This document shows positions 57,717-64,000 of a stretch of DNA of 64,000 nt, piece after piece. Made by a program: the position numbers and the translations under genes. Under the pieces are notes generated by a model. It searched no databases. It saw only the letters and a list, made by a program, of their open reading frames with translations, and was not told where the DNA came from. Within the stretch, counting starts at the first letter, position 1; every line of letters begins with the position of its first letter. Origin of the DNA: Martinezella tropici (GTDB lineage: Bacteria; Pseudomonadota; Alphaproteobacteria; Rhizobiales; Rhizobiaceae); assembly GCF_003287875.1 (NCBI RefSeq), contig NZ_QMKK01000050.1:62001-126000 (forward strand), read 5' to 3'.

Positions 57717-57793
57717 GCGGGTGTAGCTCAGTCGGTTAGAGTGCCGGCCTGTCACGCCGGAGGTCGCGGGTTCGAGCCCCGTCACTCGCGCCA
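57717..57793 (+). tRNA. tRNA-Asp (anticodon GTC), copy 2
   Basis: Identical to copy 1, 50 bp downstream, so both probably come from one precursor. Encoded CCA at 57791-57793. The 249 bp that follow, up to nuoA, contain no gene I can support and presumably hold the nuo promoter. Confidence 0.97.
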
Positions 57794-58042
57794 TTCTCTC
57801 CAAGCCATTACAATCAAACATCATTTTATTGCGATTGCGAAAGAGCCTTTTCGCGTTTGCGCCAATTTGTCGCGTTGTCGTCGCAACATATTGATATCAA
57901 CCGCTCGACAGGACCTCGAACGACAGATTCAAAAGGCTTGCGCGCGCGCTCCGCCTGCGCTAACCACGGCTCTGTTGCAACGCTCTTTCGCTTGCTGGGC
58001 ATTCGCTCAGATGCGCCGCCCCGGCGCTGACCGCAAGCAGGG

Positions 58043-58417
58043 ATGGACATGATGACTGGACTGCTCAGTTCCTATATTCCGATAGCGATTTTCATTGGTA
58101 TTGCCCTGGTGATTGGCCTGGCGCTGTTGATTACGCCGTTTGCCGTCGCCTTCAAGGCGCCTGACTCGGAAAAGCTGTCGGCCTATGAATGCGGCTTCAA
58201 TGCATTCGATGACGCCCGCATGAAGTTCGATATCCGCTTCTACCTGGTATCGATTCTCTTCATCATCTTCGATCTGGAAGTCGCCTTCCTCTTCCCGTGG
58301 GCCGTCTCCTTCGGCGCGATCGGCTGGTTCGGCTTCTGGTCGATGATGGTGTTCCTGCTGGTGCTGACCATCGGCTTTATCTATGAATGGAAGAAGGGAG
58401 CCCTGGAATGGGAGTAG
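58043..58417 (+). CDS. nuoA: NADH-quinone oxidoreductase subunit A
   Basis: Membrane subunit of complex I, about 124 residues, three membrane segments. SAYECGFNAFDDARMKFDIRFYLVSILFIIFDLEVAFLFPWA is the NuoA signature including the quinone-site loop cysteine. ATG codons at 58043, 58049 and 58052 compete; the AGGGA just upstream suits 58049 best, so the N-terminus is uncertain by two residues. It overlaps nuoB by 10 bp. Confidence 0.96.
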   Translation: MDMMTGLLSSYIPIAIFIGIALVIGLALLITPFAVAFKAPDSEKLSAYECGFNAFDDARMKFDIRFYLVSILFIIFDLEVAFLFPWAVSFGAIGWFGFWSMMVFLLVLTIGFIYEWKKGALEWE

Positions 58418-58989
58418 CCCCAAGCAACACGACGCTCGTAGCGCCGCAGCCGAAGGGGATCATCGATCCCGCGACCGGTAGGCCAGTCGGCAGCAACGAT
58501 CCGTTCTTCGGCGAGATCAACAACGAACTCGCCGACAAGGGCTTTCTGGTCACCTCCACCGACGAGCTGATCAACTGGGCCCGCACCGGCTCCCTGATGT
58601 GGATGACGTTTGGTCTTGCCTGCTGCGCTGTCGAAATGATGCAGGTTTCCATGCCGCGTTACGACGTCGAGCGCTTCGGTTTTGCGCCGCGTGCCTCGCC
58701 ACGCCAGTCCGATGTCATGATCGTCGCCGGCACGCTCACCAACAAGATGGCGCCCGCACTCCGCAAGGTTTACGACCAGATGCCCGAGCCGCGCTACGTC
58801 ATCTCGATGGGCTCCTGCGCCAACGGTGGCGGCTATTATCACTATTCCTATTCCGTCGTGCGCGGCTGCGACCGTGTGGTGCCGATCGATATTTACATTC
58901 CGGGCTGTCCTCCCACGGCGGAGGCGCTGCTTTACGGCGTGCTTCTGCTGCAGAAGAAAATCCGGCGCACCGGCACGATCGAACGGTAA
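58408..58989 (+). CDS. nuoB: NADH-quinone oxidoreductase subunit B
   Basis: 193 residues, carries the N2 iron-sulfur cluster next to the quinone. Cluster cysteines: the tandem pair in FGLACCAVEMM, one in MGSCANGGGYY and one in YIPGCPPTAEALL. ATG 58408 is preceded by AAGGGAG and overlaps nuoA, indicating translational coupling. Confidence 0.97.
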   Translation: MGVAPSNTTLVAPQPKGIIDPATGRPVGSNDPFFGEINNELADKGFLVTSTDELINWARTGSLMWMTFGLACCAVEMMQVSMPRYDVERFGFAPRASPRQSDVMIVAGTLTNKMAPALRKVYDQMPEPRYVISMGSCANGGGYYHYSYSVVRGCDRVVPIDIYIPGCPPTAEALLYGVLLLQKKIRRTGTIER

Positions 58990-59006
58990 GGCAGGGGACA
59001 GGTATC

Positions 59007-59609
59007 ATGAGTGAAGCCCTGAACGAGCTCGCGGCTTATCTGACGGAAGTTCGCGGCGCCCTGATCTCATCGAGCGAGATCAAGTACGGCGAATTGAATG
59101 TGACGACGACGGCCGAAAACGTTATCGCCCTGCTGACCTTCCTGCGTGACGACGCCAAATGCGGTTTCGTCAACATCACGGATATCTGTGGCGTGGACTG
59201 GCCGCAGCGCGCCGAGCGCTTCGATGTCGTCTACCATCTTCTTTCGCCGAAGAAGAACCTGCGCATCCGCGTCAAGGTTCCTGTCGGCGAGGATCGGCCT
59301 ATACCCTCTGCTTGTGGCCTTTTTCCCGGCGCCGATTGGTTCGAGCGCGAAACCTGGGACATGTACGGCGTTCTTTTCACCGGACACCCGGATCTGCGCC
59401 GTATCCTGACCGATTATGGTTTCGAAGGTCACCCGCTGCGCAAGGACTTCCCGACGACCGGTTTCGTCGAAGTCCGCTACGATGATGCCGCCAAGCGCGT
59501 CGTCTATGAGCCAGTGGAACTGAAGCAGGAATTCCGCAATTTCGACTTTTTATCTCCTTGGGAAGGCACGGATTACGTGCTCCCGGGTGACGAGAAGGCG
59601 AAGCAGTAA
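59007..59609 (+). CDS. nuoC: NADH-quinone oxidoreductase subunit C
   Basis: 200 residues, peripheral-arm 30-kDa subunit. ITDICGVDWPQRAERFDVVYHLLS, WFERETWDMYGVLFTGHPDLRRILTDYGFEGHPLRKDFP and the C-terminal Pro/Trp segment are canonical. Normally nuoD follows closely; here 486 bp separate them, filled by an inserted cassette. ATG 59007. Confidence 0.97.
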   Translation: MSEALNELAAYLTEVRGALISSSEIKYGELNVTTTAENVIALLTFLRDDAKCGFVNITDICGVDWPQRAERFDVVYHLLSPKKNLRIRVKVPVGEDRPIPSACGLFPGADWFERETWDMYGVLFTGHPDLRRILTDYGFEGHPLRKDFPTTGFVEVRYDDAAKRVVYEPVELKQEFRNFDFLSPWEGTDYVLPGDEKAKQ

Positions 59610-59614
59610 GCTGA

Positions 59615-59643
59615 GGCAATAGGCAGTAGCCAATAGGCAATAG
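59615..59643 (+). repeat. left inverted-repeat array of the S23 cassette
   Basis: Four 7-mers in tandem: GGCAATA, GGCAGTA, GCCAATA, GGCAATA, then G. It mirrors 60044-60072. Confidence 0.8.
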
Positions 59644-59684
59644 GAGAATGGCAAACGGCGATTAATTCCTATCAGGACCTTACG

Positions 59685-60035
59685 GTGTGGCAGCGCGCCA
59701 TGGATCTTGCTGTAGAATGTTATGCTCTGACCAAGGAATTTCCGAAGGAAGAGATTTACGGCCTGGTCTCGCAAATACGGCGTGCATCCGTATCGATCGC
59801 GGCAAATATCGCGGAAGGTTATGGGCGCGAAGCGACAGGAGCTTATGTCCATCATCTGAAGATTGCACAAGGTTCGCTGAAGGAGTTGGAGACGCATCTG
59901 ATAATTTCGACGCGAGTAGGCGTCGTCACCCTGGAGCAAGTTGGGTCGGCGATATCGATGAGTGACGAAATCGGAAGGATGCTGCGTTCCCTTATCCGCC
60001 GGCTGCAGGACGAACGACATGGATATGAGAGCTAA
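59685..60035 (+). CDS. four-helix-bundle protein (S23 / 23S rRNA intervening-sequence family)
   Basis: 116 residues from GTG 59685. MDLAVECYALTKEFPKEEIYGLVSQIRRASVSIAANIAEGYGRE followed by YVHHLKIAQGSLKELETHL is the S23 family signature; the fold is a four-helix bundle that forms pentamers and relates to diversity-generating-retroelement Avd. Homologues typically begin with S-Y-x-D-L-x-V-W; here INSYQDLTVW is encoded from 59661 but with no ATG in frame. The ATG at 59648 runs into a stop after five codons, so the N-terminus is either frameshifted by one base or starts at a rare ATT/GTG. Molecular function unknown. Confidence 0.8.
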   Translation: MWQRAMDLAVECYALTKEFPKEEIYGLVSQIRRASVSIAANIAEGYGREATGAYVHHLKIAQGSLKELETHLIISTRVGVVTLEQVGSAISMSDEIGRMLRSLIRRLQDERHGYES

Positions 60036-60043
60036 CGGTTACA

Positions 60044-60072
60044 CTATTGCCTATTGCCTAGTGGCTAATGCC
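60044..60072 (-). repeat. right inverted-repeat array of the S23 cassette
   Basis: Read on the minus strand: GGCATTA, GCCACTA, GGCAATA, GGCAATA, then G, matching the left array at 25 of 29 positions. Confidence 0.8.
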
Positions 60073-60095
60073 TGCAATAAGCGGAGCGCATTGCA

Positions 60096-61286
60096 ATGAC
60101 AGAACATAACGTTCGCAACTTCAACATCAATTTCGGTCCGCAGCATCCGGCTGCGCACGGCGTTTTGCGTCTTGTCCTCGAATTGGACGGCGAAATTGTG
60201 GAACGCGTCGATCCGCATATCGGCCTGCTGCATCGCGGCACTGAAAAGCTGATCGAATCGAAGACCTATCTTCAGGCCGTTCCTTATTTCGACCGCCTCG
60301 ACTACGTGGCGCCGATGAATCAGGAACACGCCTATGCGCTCGCCGTTGAAAAGCTGCTCGGCATCGATATCCCGATCCGTTGCCAGCTGATCCGCGTGCT
60401 CTATTCGGAAATCGGCCGCATCCTGTCGCATCTTCTCAATGTCACGACGCAGGCCATGGACGTCGGCGCGCTGACGCCGCCGCTGTGGGGCTTCGAAGAG
60501 CGTGAAAAGCTGATGGTGTTCTATGAGCGCGCCTCCGGCTCTCGCATGCACGCAGCCTACATTCGTCCGGGTGGCGTTCACCAGGATCTCCCCGAAAAGC
60601 TCGTGCAGGATATCGGCGACTGGTGCGATCCCTTCCTGAAGGCGCTCGACGATATCGACGACCTTCTGACCGGCAACCGTATCTTCAAGCAGCGTAACGT
60701 CGATATCGGCGTGGTCTCGCTGGAAGACTGTTGGGCTTGGGGCTTCTCCGGCGTGATGGTCCGCGGCTCGGGCGCCGCATGGGACCTGCGCAAGGCGCAG
60801 CCCTATGAATGCTATTCCGATCTCGAATTCGACATTCCGATCGGCAAGAACGGCGATTGCTACGACCGTTACCTCATCCGCATGATCGAAATGCGCGAAG
60901 CCGTCCGCATCATGAAGCAGTGCGTCAATCGCCTGCTGGGGGATGCCAGGGTCGGGCCGGTTTCCTCGCTCGACGGCAAGGTCGTGCCGCCGAAACGCGG
61001 CGAGATGAAGCGTTCGATGGAAGCGCTGATCCACCACTTCAAGCTCTACACCGAAGGCTATCACGTGCCGGCGGGCGAGGTTTACGCGGCTGTCGAAGCG
61101 CCGAAGGGCGAGTTCGGCGTCTATCTCGTCTCCGACGGCTCCAACAAGCCTTATCGCTGCAAGATCCGTGCGCCGGGCTATGCGCATCTGCAGGCCATGG
61201 ACTTCATGTGCCGCGGCCATCAGCTCGCCGACGTCGCCGCGGTGCTTGGTTCGCTCGACATCGTGTTCGGTGAGGTGGATCGCTGA
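60096..61286 (+). CDS. nuoD: NADH-quinone oxidoreductase subunit D
   Basis: 396 residues, 49-kDa subunit forming the quinone pocket with NuoB. FNINFGPQHPAAHGVLRLVLELDGE includes the quinone-headgroup His; IGLLHRGTEKLIE, RGSGAAWDLRK and the C-terminal MDFMCRGHQLADVAAVLGSLDIVFGEVDR are diagnostic. ATG 60096 follows AGCGGAG. The small ORF after it starts within its stop (TGATG). Confidence 0.98.
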   Translation: MTEHNVRNFNINFGPQHPAAHGVLRLVLELDGEIVERVDPHIGLLHRGTEKLIESKTYLQAVPYFDRLDYVAPMNQEHAYALAVEKLLGIDIPIRCQLIRVLYSEIGRILSHLLNVTTQAMDVGALTPPLWGFEEREKLMVFYERASGSRMHAAYIRPGGVHQDLPEKLVQDIGDWCDPFLKALDDIDDLLTGNRIFKQRNVDIGVVSLEDCWAWGFSGVMVRGSGAAWDLRKAQPYECYSDLEFDIPIGKNGDCYDRYLIRMIEMREAVRIMKQCVNRLLGDARVGPVSSLDGKVVPPKRGEMKRSMEALIHHFKLYTEGYHVPAGEVYAAVEAPKGEFGVYLVSDGSNKPYRCKIRAPGYAHLQAMDFMCRGHQLADVAAVLGSLDIVFGEVDR

Positions 61287-61603
61287 TGCGAGCCTGGCAG
61301 GTTGCTATCCCTGTGATCTTGTTTGCCTGCGGCGCTTCGGCCCAGCAGACGGGCAACACACAGGCCCTGCCGAACATCAATATGCAGGGTTCGACCGCAA
61401 TCGGCGGGAAGTCTGCAAAAGGTGGAAGTGAGGTACAGGCGAGCGCGGATTCCACGATCGCCGATCTCCTTTCCCGTGGTTATCAAATCAAGGCCGCTGT
61501 GCCGAACGGTGGCAAGTTTGTTGTGTTTATGCAGAAAGACCAGTCGGCCTATGCCTGCGAATTCTCGTCCCTGACGAATACGCGGTGTGGGTCCTTAAAC
61601 TGA
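61286..61603 (+). CDS. small exported protein embedded in the nuo operon
   Basis: 105 residues. A signal peptide (MRAWQVAIPVILFACGASA) precedes a mature part of about 85 residues with two cysteines (YACEF, TRCGS) and the motif TIADLLSRGYQIKAAVPNGGKFVVFMQKDQSAYACEF. It overlaps nuoD by 1 bp and precedes nuoE by 15 bp, so it is surely part of the nuo transcript. It is not a core complex I subunit; periplasmic location suggests an accessory or unrelated role. Confidence 0.75.
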   Translation: MRAWQVAIPVILFACGASAQQTGNTQALPNINMQGSTAIGGKSAKGGSEVQASADSTIADLLSRGYQIKAAVPNGGKFVVFMQKDQSAYACEFSSLTNTRCGSLN

Positions 61604-61618
61604 GATAAGGCGTGAAAG

Positions 61619-62755
61619 ATGTCCGTTCGTCGACTTGCCGAAGATCAATTCCAGCCTGCCGCCTTCGCCTTCAATGCGGAGAATACGGTCTGGGCTGAAA
61701 AGACGATCAAGAAATATCCCGATGGTCGCCAGCAGTCCGCGATCATTCCGCTGATGATGCGCGCGCAGGAGCAGGAAGGCTGGGTCACCAAGGCGGCTAT
61801 CGAAACGATCGCCGACATGCTGGACATGGCCTATATCCGCGCGCTTGAGGTCGCAACCTTCTACACCCAGTTCCAGCTGCACCCGGTCGGCACGCGCGCC
61901 CACGTCCAGGTTTGCGGCACGACGCCTTGCATGCTGCGCGGTGCCGAAGGGCTGATCAAGGTCTGCAAGAGCCGGATCAACGACCATGCCTTCGAGCGCA
62001 ATGCCGATGGCACGCTTTCTTGGGAAGAGGTCGAATGTCAGGGCGCCTGCGTCAACGCGCCGATGGTGGTGATCGGCAAGGATACCTATGAGGATCTGAC
62101 GCCGGCACGCCTCGAAGAAATCATCGACGCGTTCGCCGCAGGCAAGGGCAGTGAAGTTCCGACCGGCCCGCAGATCGATCGCGTTTTCTCCGCTCCCGAA
62201 GGTGGTCTGACGAGTTTGCTGTCGGATGAGGCGAAGGCAAAGGGCGCAGCAAGCAAGGCCAAGACGACCGCCGAGGCTGTTTCGGTTCCGCCGTCCGAAG
62301 CTGCCCGTGCCAAGAGCACGGACGCGGAAACCAACACGAGCCTGAAGACGCCGGCAACGGCACCGAAGGAAGCAGCCAAGAATGCCAAGGCCGCTGAAAC
62401 GCAGCCGCTTTCGGGAACCGCGGCGTCCGCAGCTGTATCGGAAAAGGCGGGCAGCGCCCAGAAGCCTTCGCTCGATGACAAGGATCGTCCGGCTGGTATC
62501 GAAAAGCCCGCACAGCCGGATAATCTGCAGCTCATTTCAGGTGTCGGTCCGAAGATCGAAGGGACCTTGCATGAAATCGGTATTTTCACCTTCGCACAGG
62601 TTGCGAGCTGGAATGAGGCCGAGCGCCGCTGGGTCGATGGCTATCTGAATTTCAGGGGCCGGATCGAACGTGACGATTGGGTCAGGCAGGCTGAGGCACT
62701 CGCTAAGGGTGGCGAAGCGGAATATATCAAGGTCTTCGGCAAGAAGCCGCGGTAA
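61619..62755 (+). CDS. nuoE: NADH-quinone oxidoreductase subunit E with C-terminal helix-hairpin-helix extension
   Basis: 378 residues, about twice the core NuoE. Residues about 1-170 are the 24-kDa subunit with the [2Fe-2S] ligands Cys99, Cys104, Cys140 and Cys144 (VCGTTPCMLRG; CQGACVNAP). An Ala/Lys/Thr-rich linker (about 195-295) leads to a compact C-terminal domain from 301: DNLQLISGVGPKIEGTLHEI, a helix-hairpin-helix pattern, then FAQVASWNEAERRWVDGYL. The extension is known from rhizobial NuoE; its role is not. ATG 61619 follows AAGGCG. Confidence 0.95.
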   Translation: MSVRRLAEDQFQPAAFAFNAENTVWAEKTIKKYPDGRQQSAIIPLMMRAQEQEGWVTKAAIETIADMLDMAYIRALEVATFYTQFQLHPVGTRAHVQVCGTTPCMLRGAEGLIKVCKSRINDHAFERNADGTLSWEEVECQGACVNAPMVVIGKDTYEDLTPARLEEIIDAFAAGKGSEVPTGPQIDRVFSAPEGGLTSLLSDEAKAKGAASKAKTTAEAVSVPPSEAARAKSTDAETNTSLKTPATAPKEAAKNAKAAETQPLSGTAASAAVSEKAGSAQKPSLDDKDRPAGIEKPAQPDNLQLISGVGPKIEGTLHEIGIFTFAQVASWNEAERRWVDGYLNFRGRIERDDWVRQAEALAKGGEAEYIKVFGKKPR

Positions 62756-62765
62756 GAGGTGAAGC

Positions 62766-64000
62766 ATGTTACAGGATCAGGATCGCATCTTTACCAATAT
62801 CTACGGCCTCAAGGATAAGTCTCTGAAGGGCGCGATGTCGCGCGGCCATTGGGACGGCACGAAGCAAATCCTCGAAAAGGGTCGTGACTGGATCATCAAC
62901 GAGATGAAGGCTTCGGGCCTTCGCGGCCGCGGCGGCGCAGGCTTCCCGACCGGTCTCAAGTGGTCCTTCATGCCGAAGGAAAGCGACGGTCGTCCGCATT
63001 ATCTGGTCGTCAACGCCGACGAGTCCGAACCGGGCACGTGCAAGGACCGCGATATCATGCGCCACGATCCGCATACGTTGATCGAAGGCTGCGTCATCGC
63101 CGGTTTCGCCATGGGTGCGAATACCGCTTACATCTACGTTCGCGGCGAGTACATGCGCGAGCGCGAAGCTCTGCAGGCAGCGATCGACGAGTGCTATGAT
63201 GCCGGATTGCTGGGCACAAACAACAAGCTCGGCTGGGATTTTGATGTTTTCGTTCATCACGGCGCAGGCGCTTACATCTGCGGCGAGGAAACCGCGCTGC
63301 TCGAAAGCCTGGAAGGCAAGAAAGGCCAGCCACGCCTGAAGCCGCCGTTCCCGGCCAATATGGGTCTCTACGGCTGCCCGACGACCGTCAACAACGTCGA
63401 ATCCATCGCCGTTGCCCCGACAATCCTGCGTCGCGGCGCCGGCTGGTTTTCCTCTTTCGGCCGTCCGAACAATGTCGGCACGAAGCTGTTCATGCTCTCC
63501 GGCCACGTCAACCGTCCCTGCACGGTTGAGGAGACGATGGGCATCACGTTCCGCGAGCTGGTCGAAAAGCATGGCGGCGGTATTCGCGGCGGCTGGGACA
63601 ATCTGCTGGCCGTCATCCCCGGCGGCGCATCGTGCCCGGTCGTTCCGGCCGCCGATATCATCGACTGCCCGATGGATTTCGACGGCCTGCGCGAGGTCAA
63701 GTCGTCCTTCGGCACGGCTGCGGCGATCGTCATGGACAAGTCGACCGACATCATCAAGGCGATTGCCCGTATCTCGGCTTTCTTCAAGCATGAGAGCTGC
63801 GGTCAGTGTACGCCGTGCCGCGAGGGCACGGGCTGGATGTGGCGCGTTCTTGAGCGTATGGCACGCGGCAACGCCCAGAAGCGCGAGATCGACATGCTGT
63901 TCCAGGTGACGAAGCAGATCGAAGGCCATACTATCTGTGCGCTCGGTGACGCCGCCGCATGGCCGGTGCAGGGTCTGATCCGCAATTTCCGTCCGGAGAT
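62766..64000 (+). CDS. nuoF: NADH-quinone oxidoreductase subunit F (runs past window end)
   Basis: First 411 residues of the 51-kDa subunit, which binds NADH, FMN and a [4Fe-4S] cluster. Nucleotide loops SGLRGRGGAGFPTGLKW and VNADESEPGTCKDRDI; GAGAYICGEETALLESLEG; cluster ligands Cys345, Cys348, Cys351 (CGQCTPC) and Cys391. ATG 62766 follows AGAGGTGAAG, 10 bp after nuoE. The gene continues beyond 64000; about 20 residues are missing from the usual length. Confidence 0.97.
   Translation, partial: MLQDQDRIFTNIYGLKDKSLKGAMSRGHWDGTKQILEKGRDWIINEMKASGLRGRGGAGFPTGLKWSFMPKESDGRPHYLVVNADESEPGTCKDRDIMRHDPHTLIEGCVIAGFAMGANTAYIYVRGEYMREREALQAAIDECYDAGLLGTNNKLGWDFDVFVHHGAGAYICGEETALLESLEGKKGQPRLKPPFPANMGLYGCPTTVNNVESIAVAPTILRRGAGWFSSFGRPNNVGTKLFMLSGHVNRPCTVEETMGITFRELVEKHGGGIRGGWDNLLAVIPGGASCPVVPAADIIDCPMDFDGLREVKSSFGTAAAIVMDKSTDIIKAIARISAFFKHESCGQCTPCREGTGWMWRVLERMARGNAQKREIDMLFQVTKQIEGHTICALGDAAAWPVQGLIRNFRPE

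Larger units (their letters stand above)
59615..60072 (+). mobile_element. 458-bp S23/four-helix-bundle cassette with inverted 7-bp repeat arrays
   Basis: A unit between nuoC and nuoD bounded by 29-bp imperfect inverted repeats (59615-59643 and 60044-60072, 25 of 29 matching) made of tandem 7-mers of the type GGCAATA. It contains one gene, for an S23-type four-helix-bundle protein. TAAGC occurs just outside both ends (59607-59611 and 60078-60082); removing everything between these copies would leave a 15-bp nuoC-nuoD spacer with the nuoC stop and nuoD ribosome site intact. No transposase is encoded, so movement would need help from elsewhere. Calling it mobile is inference. Confidence 0.6.

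Noticed and set aside
57122..57793. tRNA genes as an integration site of a genomic island.
   Set aside because: No integrase, no repeated tRNA 3' end beyond the intact second tRNA-Asp, and normal core genes on both sides.
1..64000. CRISPR arrays, prophage genes or insertion sequences with transposase.
   Set aside because: No regularly spaced repeat arrays, capsid/tail/integrase genes or DDE/serine/tyrosine recombinase signatures were seen in any frame examined.

Overview
The window reads as chromosome of an alphaproteobacterium of the order Hyphomicrobiales, most likely Rhizobium or a close relative. The reasons are the complete rkpA-G-H-I-J capsule (K-antigen) block, a rhizobial-type exopolysaccharide cluster, PstSCAB with a Pho box, a NuoE with a long C-terminal extension, frequent GTG and TTG starts, TTGAC-N17 promoters, and a characteristic rhizobial palindromic repeat. 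The species call is inference from gene content. I see no phage, integrase, insertion sequence with a transposase, or CRISPR array.

Layout. 0-1.6 kb: an esterase and a small Xre-type regulator. 1.6-9.9 kb: an exopolysaccharide cluster of leftward glycosyltransferase, O-antigen-ligase-type polymerase, initiating glucose-phosphate transferase, second glycosyltransferase and export lipoprotein, facing a rightward Wzc/GumC-like copolymerase across a 191-bp shared control region; a FemAB-like acetyltransferase follows. 11.3-14.2 kb: DUF2842, heme A synthase (ctaA) and a Tlde1-domain protein. 14.6-19.4 kb, leftward: argC, speB, an ABM-fold protein, a Cys-rich secreted protein, rpsI, rplM and an EamA transporter. 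19.4-20.3 kb: a gene-poor stretch with diverged direct repeats. 20.3-23.1 kb: a small secreted protein, a CoA-binding protein, metY and a cupin.

23.2-27.2 kb: the phosphate uptake operon pstS-C-A-B, with a Pho box and an internal terminator but no phoU/phoB after it. 27.3-34.5 kb: a membrane diguanylate cyclase, then the proteostasis block clpP, clpX, lon, and the nucleoid protein HU. 34.7-38.6 kb: a TetR regulator with its likely operator, a DoxX-like membrane protein, a flavodoxin, an SDR and an aldo-keto reductase. 38.8-43.5 kb: a YhaO/YhaN (SbcD/SbcC-like) nuclease-ATPase pair.

43.5-56.8 kb: the rkp capsule block, with a decayed rkpU remnant in front of a 2487-residue reducing polyketide synthase (RkpA), an alpha-oxoamine synthase (RkpG), a ketosphinganine-reductase-like SDR (RkpH), an LtaS-like membrane hydrolase (RkpI) and a KpsS-like protein (RkpJ). 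57.1-57.8 kb: tRNA-Val and two identical tRNA-Asp genes. 58-64 kb: the start of the complex I operon (nuoA-B-C-D-small ORF-E-F, nuoF cut by the window edge), interrupted between nuoC and nuoD by a 458-bp cassette that carries an S23-type four-helix-bundle gene flanked by inverted arrays of a 7-bp repeat.

The most notable items are that cassette in the nuo operon, the sphingolipid-like enzyme logic of rkpA-G-H with its dead methyltransferase domain and missing rkpU, the Wzc-like protein with a broken Walker A motif, the TetR operator sitting inside a promoter spacer, and several leader or intercistronic hairpins (rplM, clpP, pstS-pstC).
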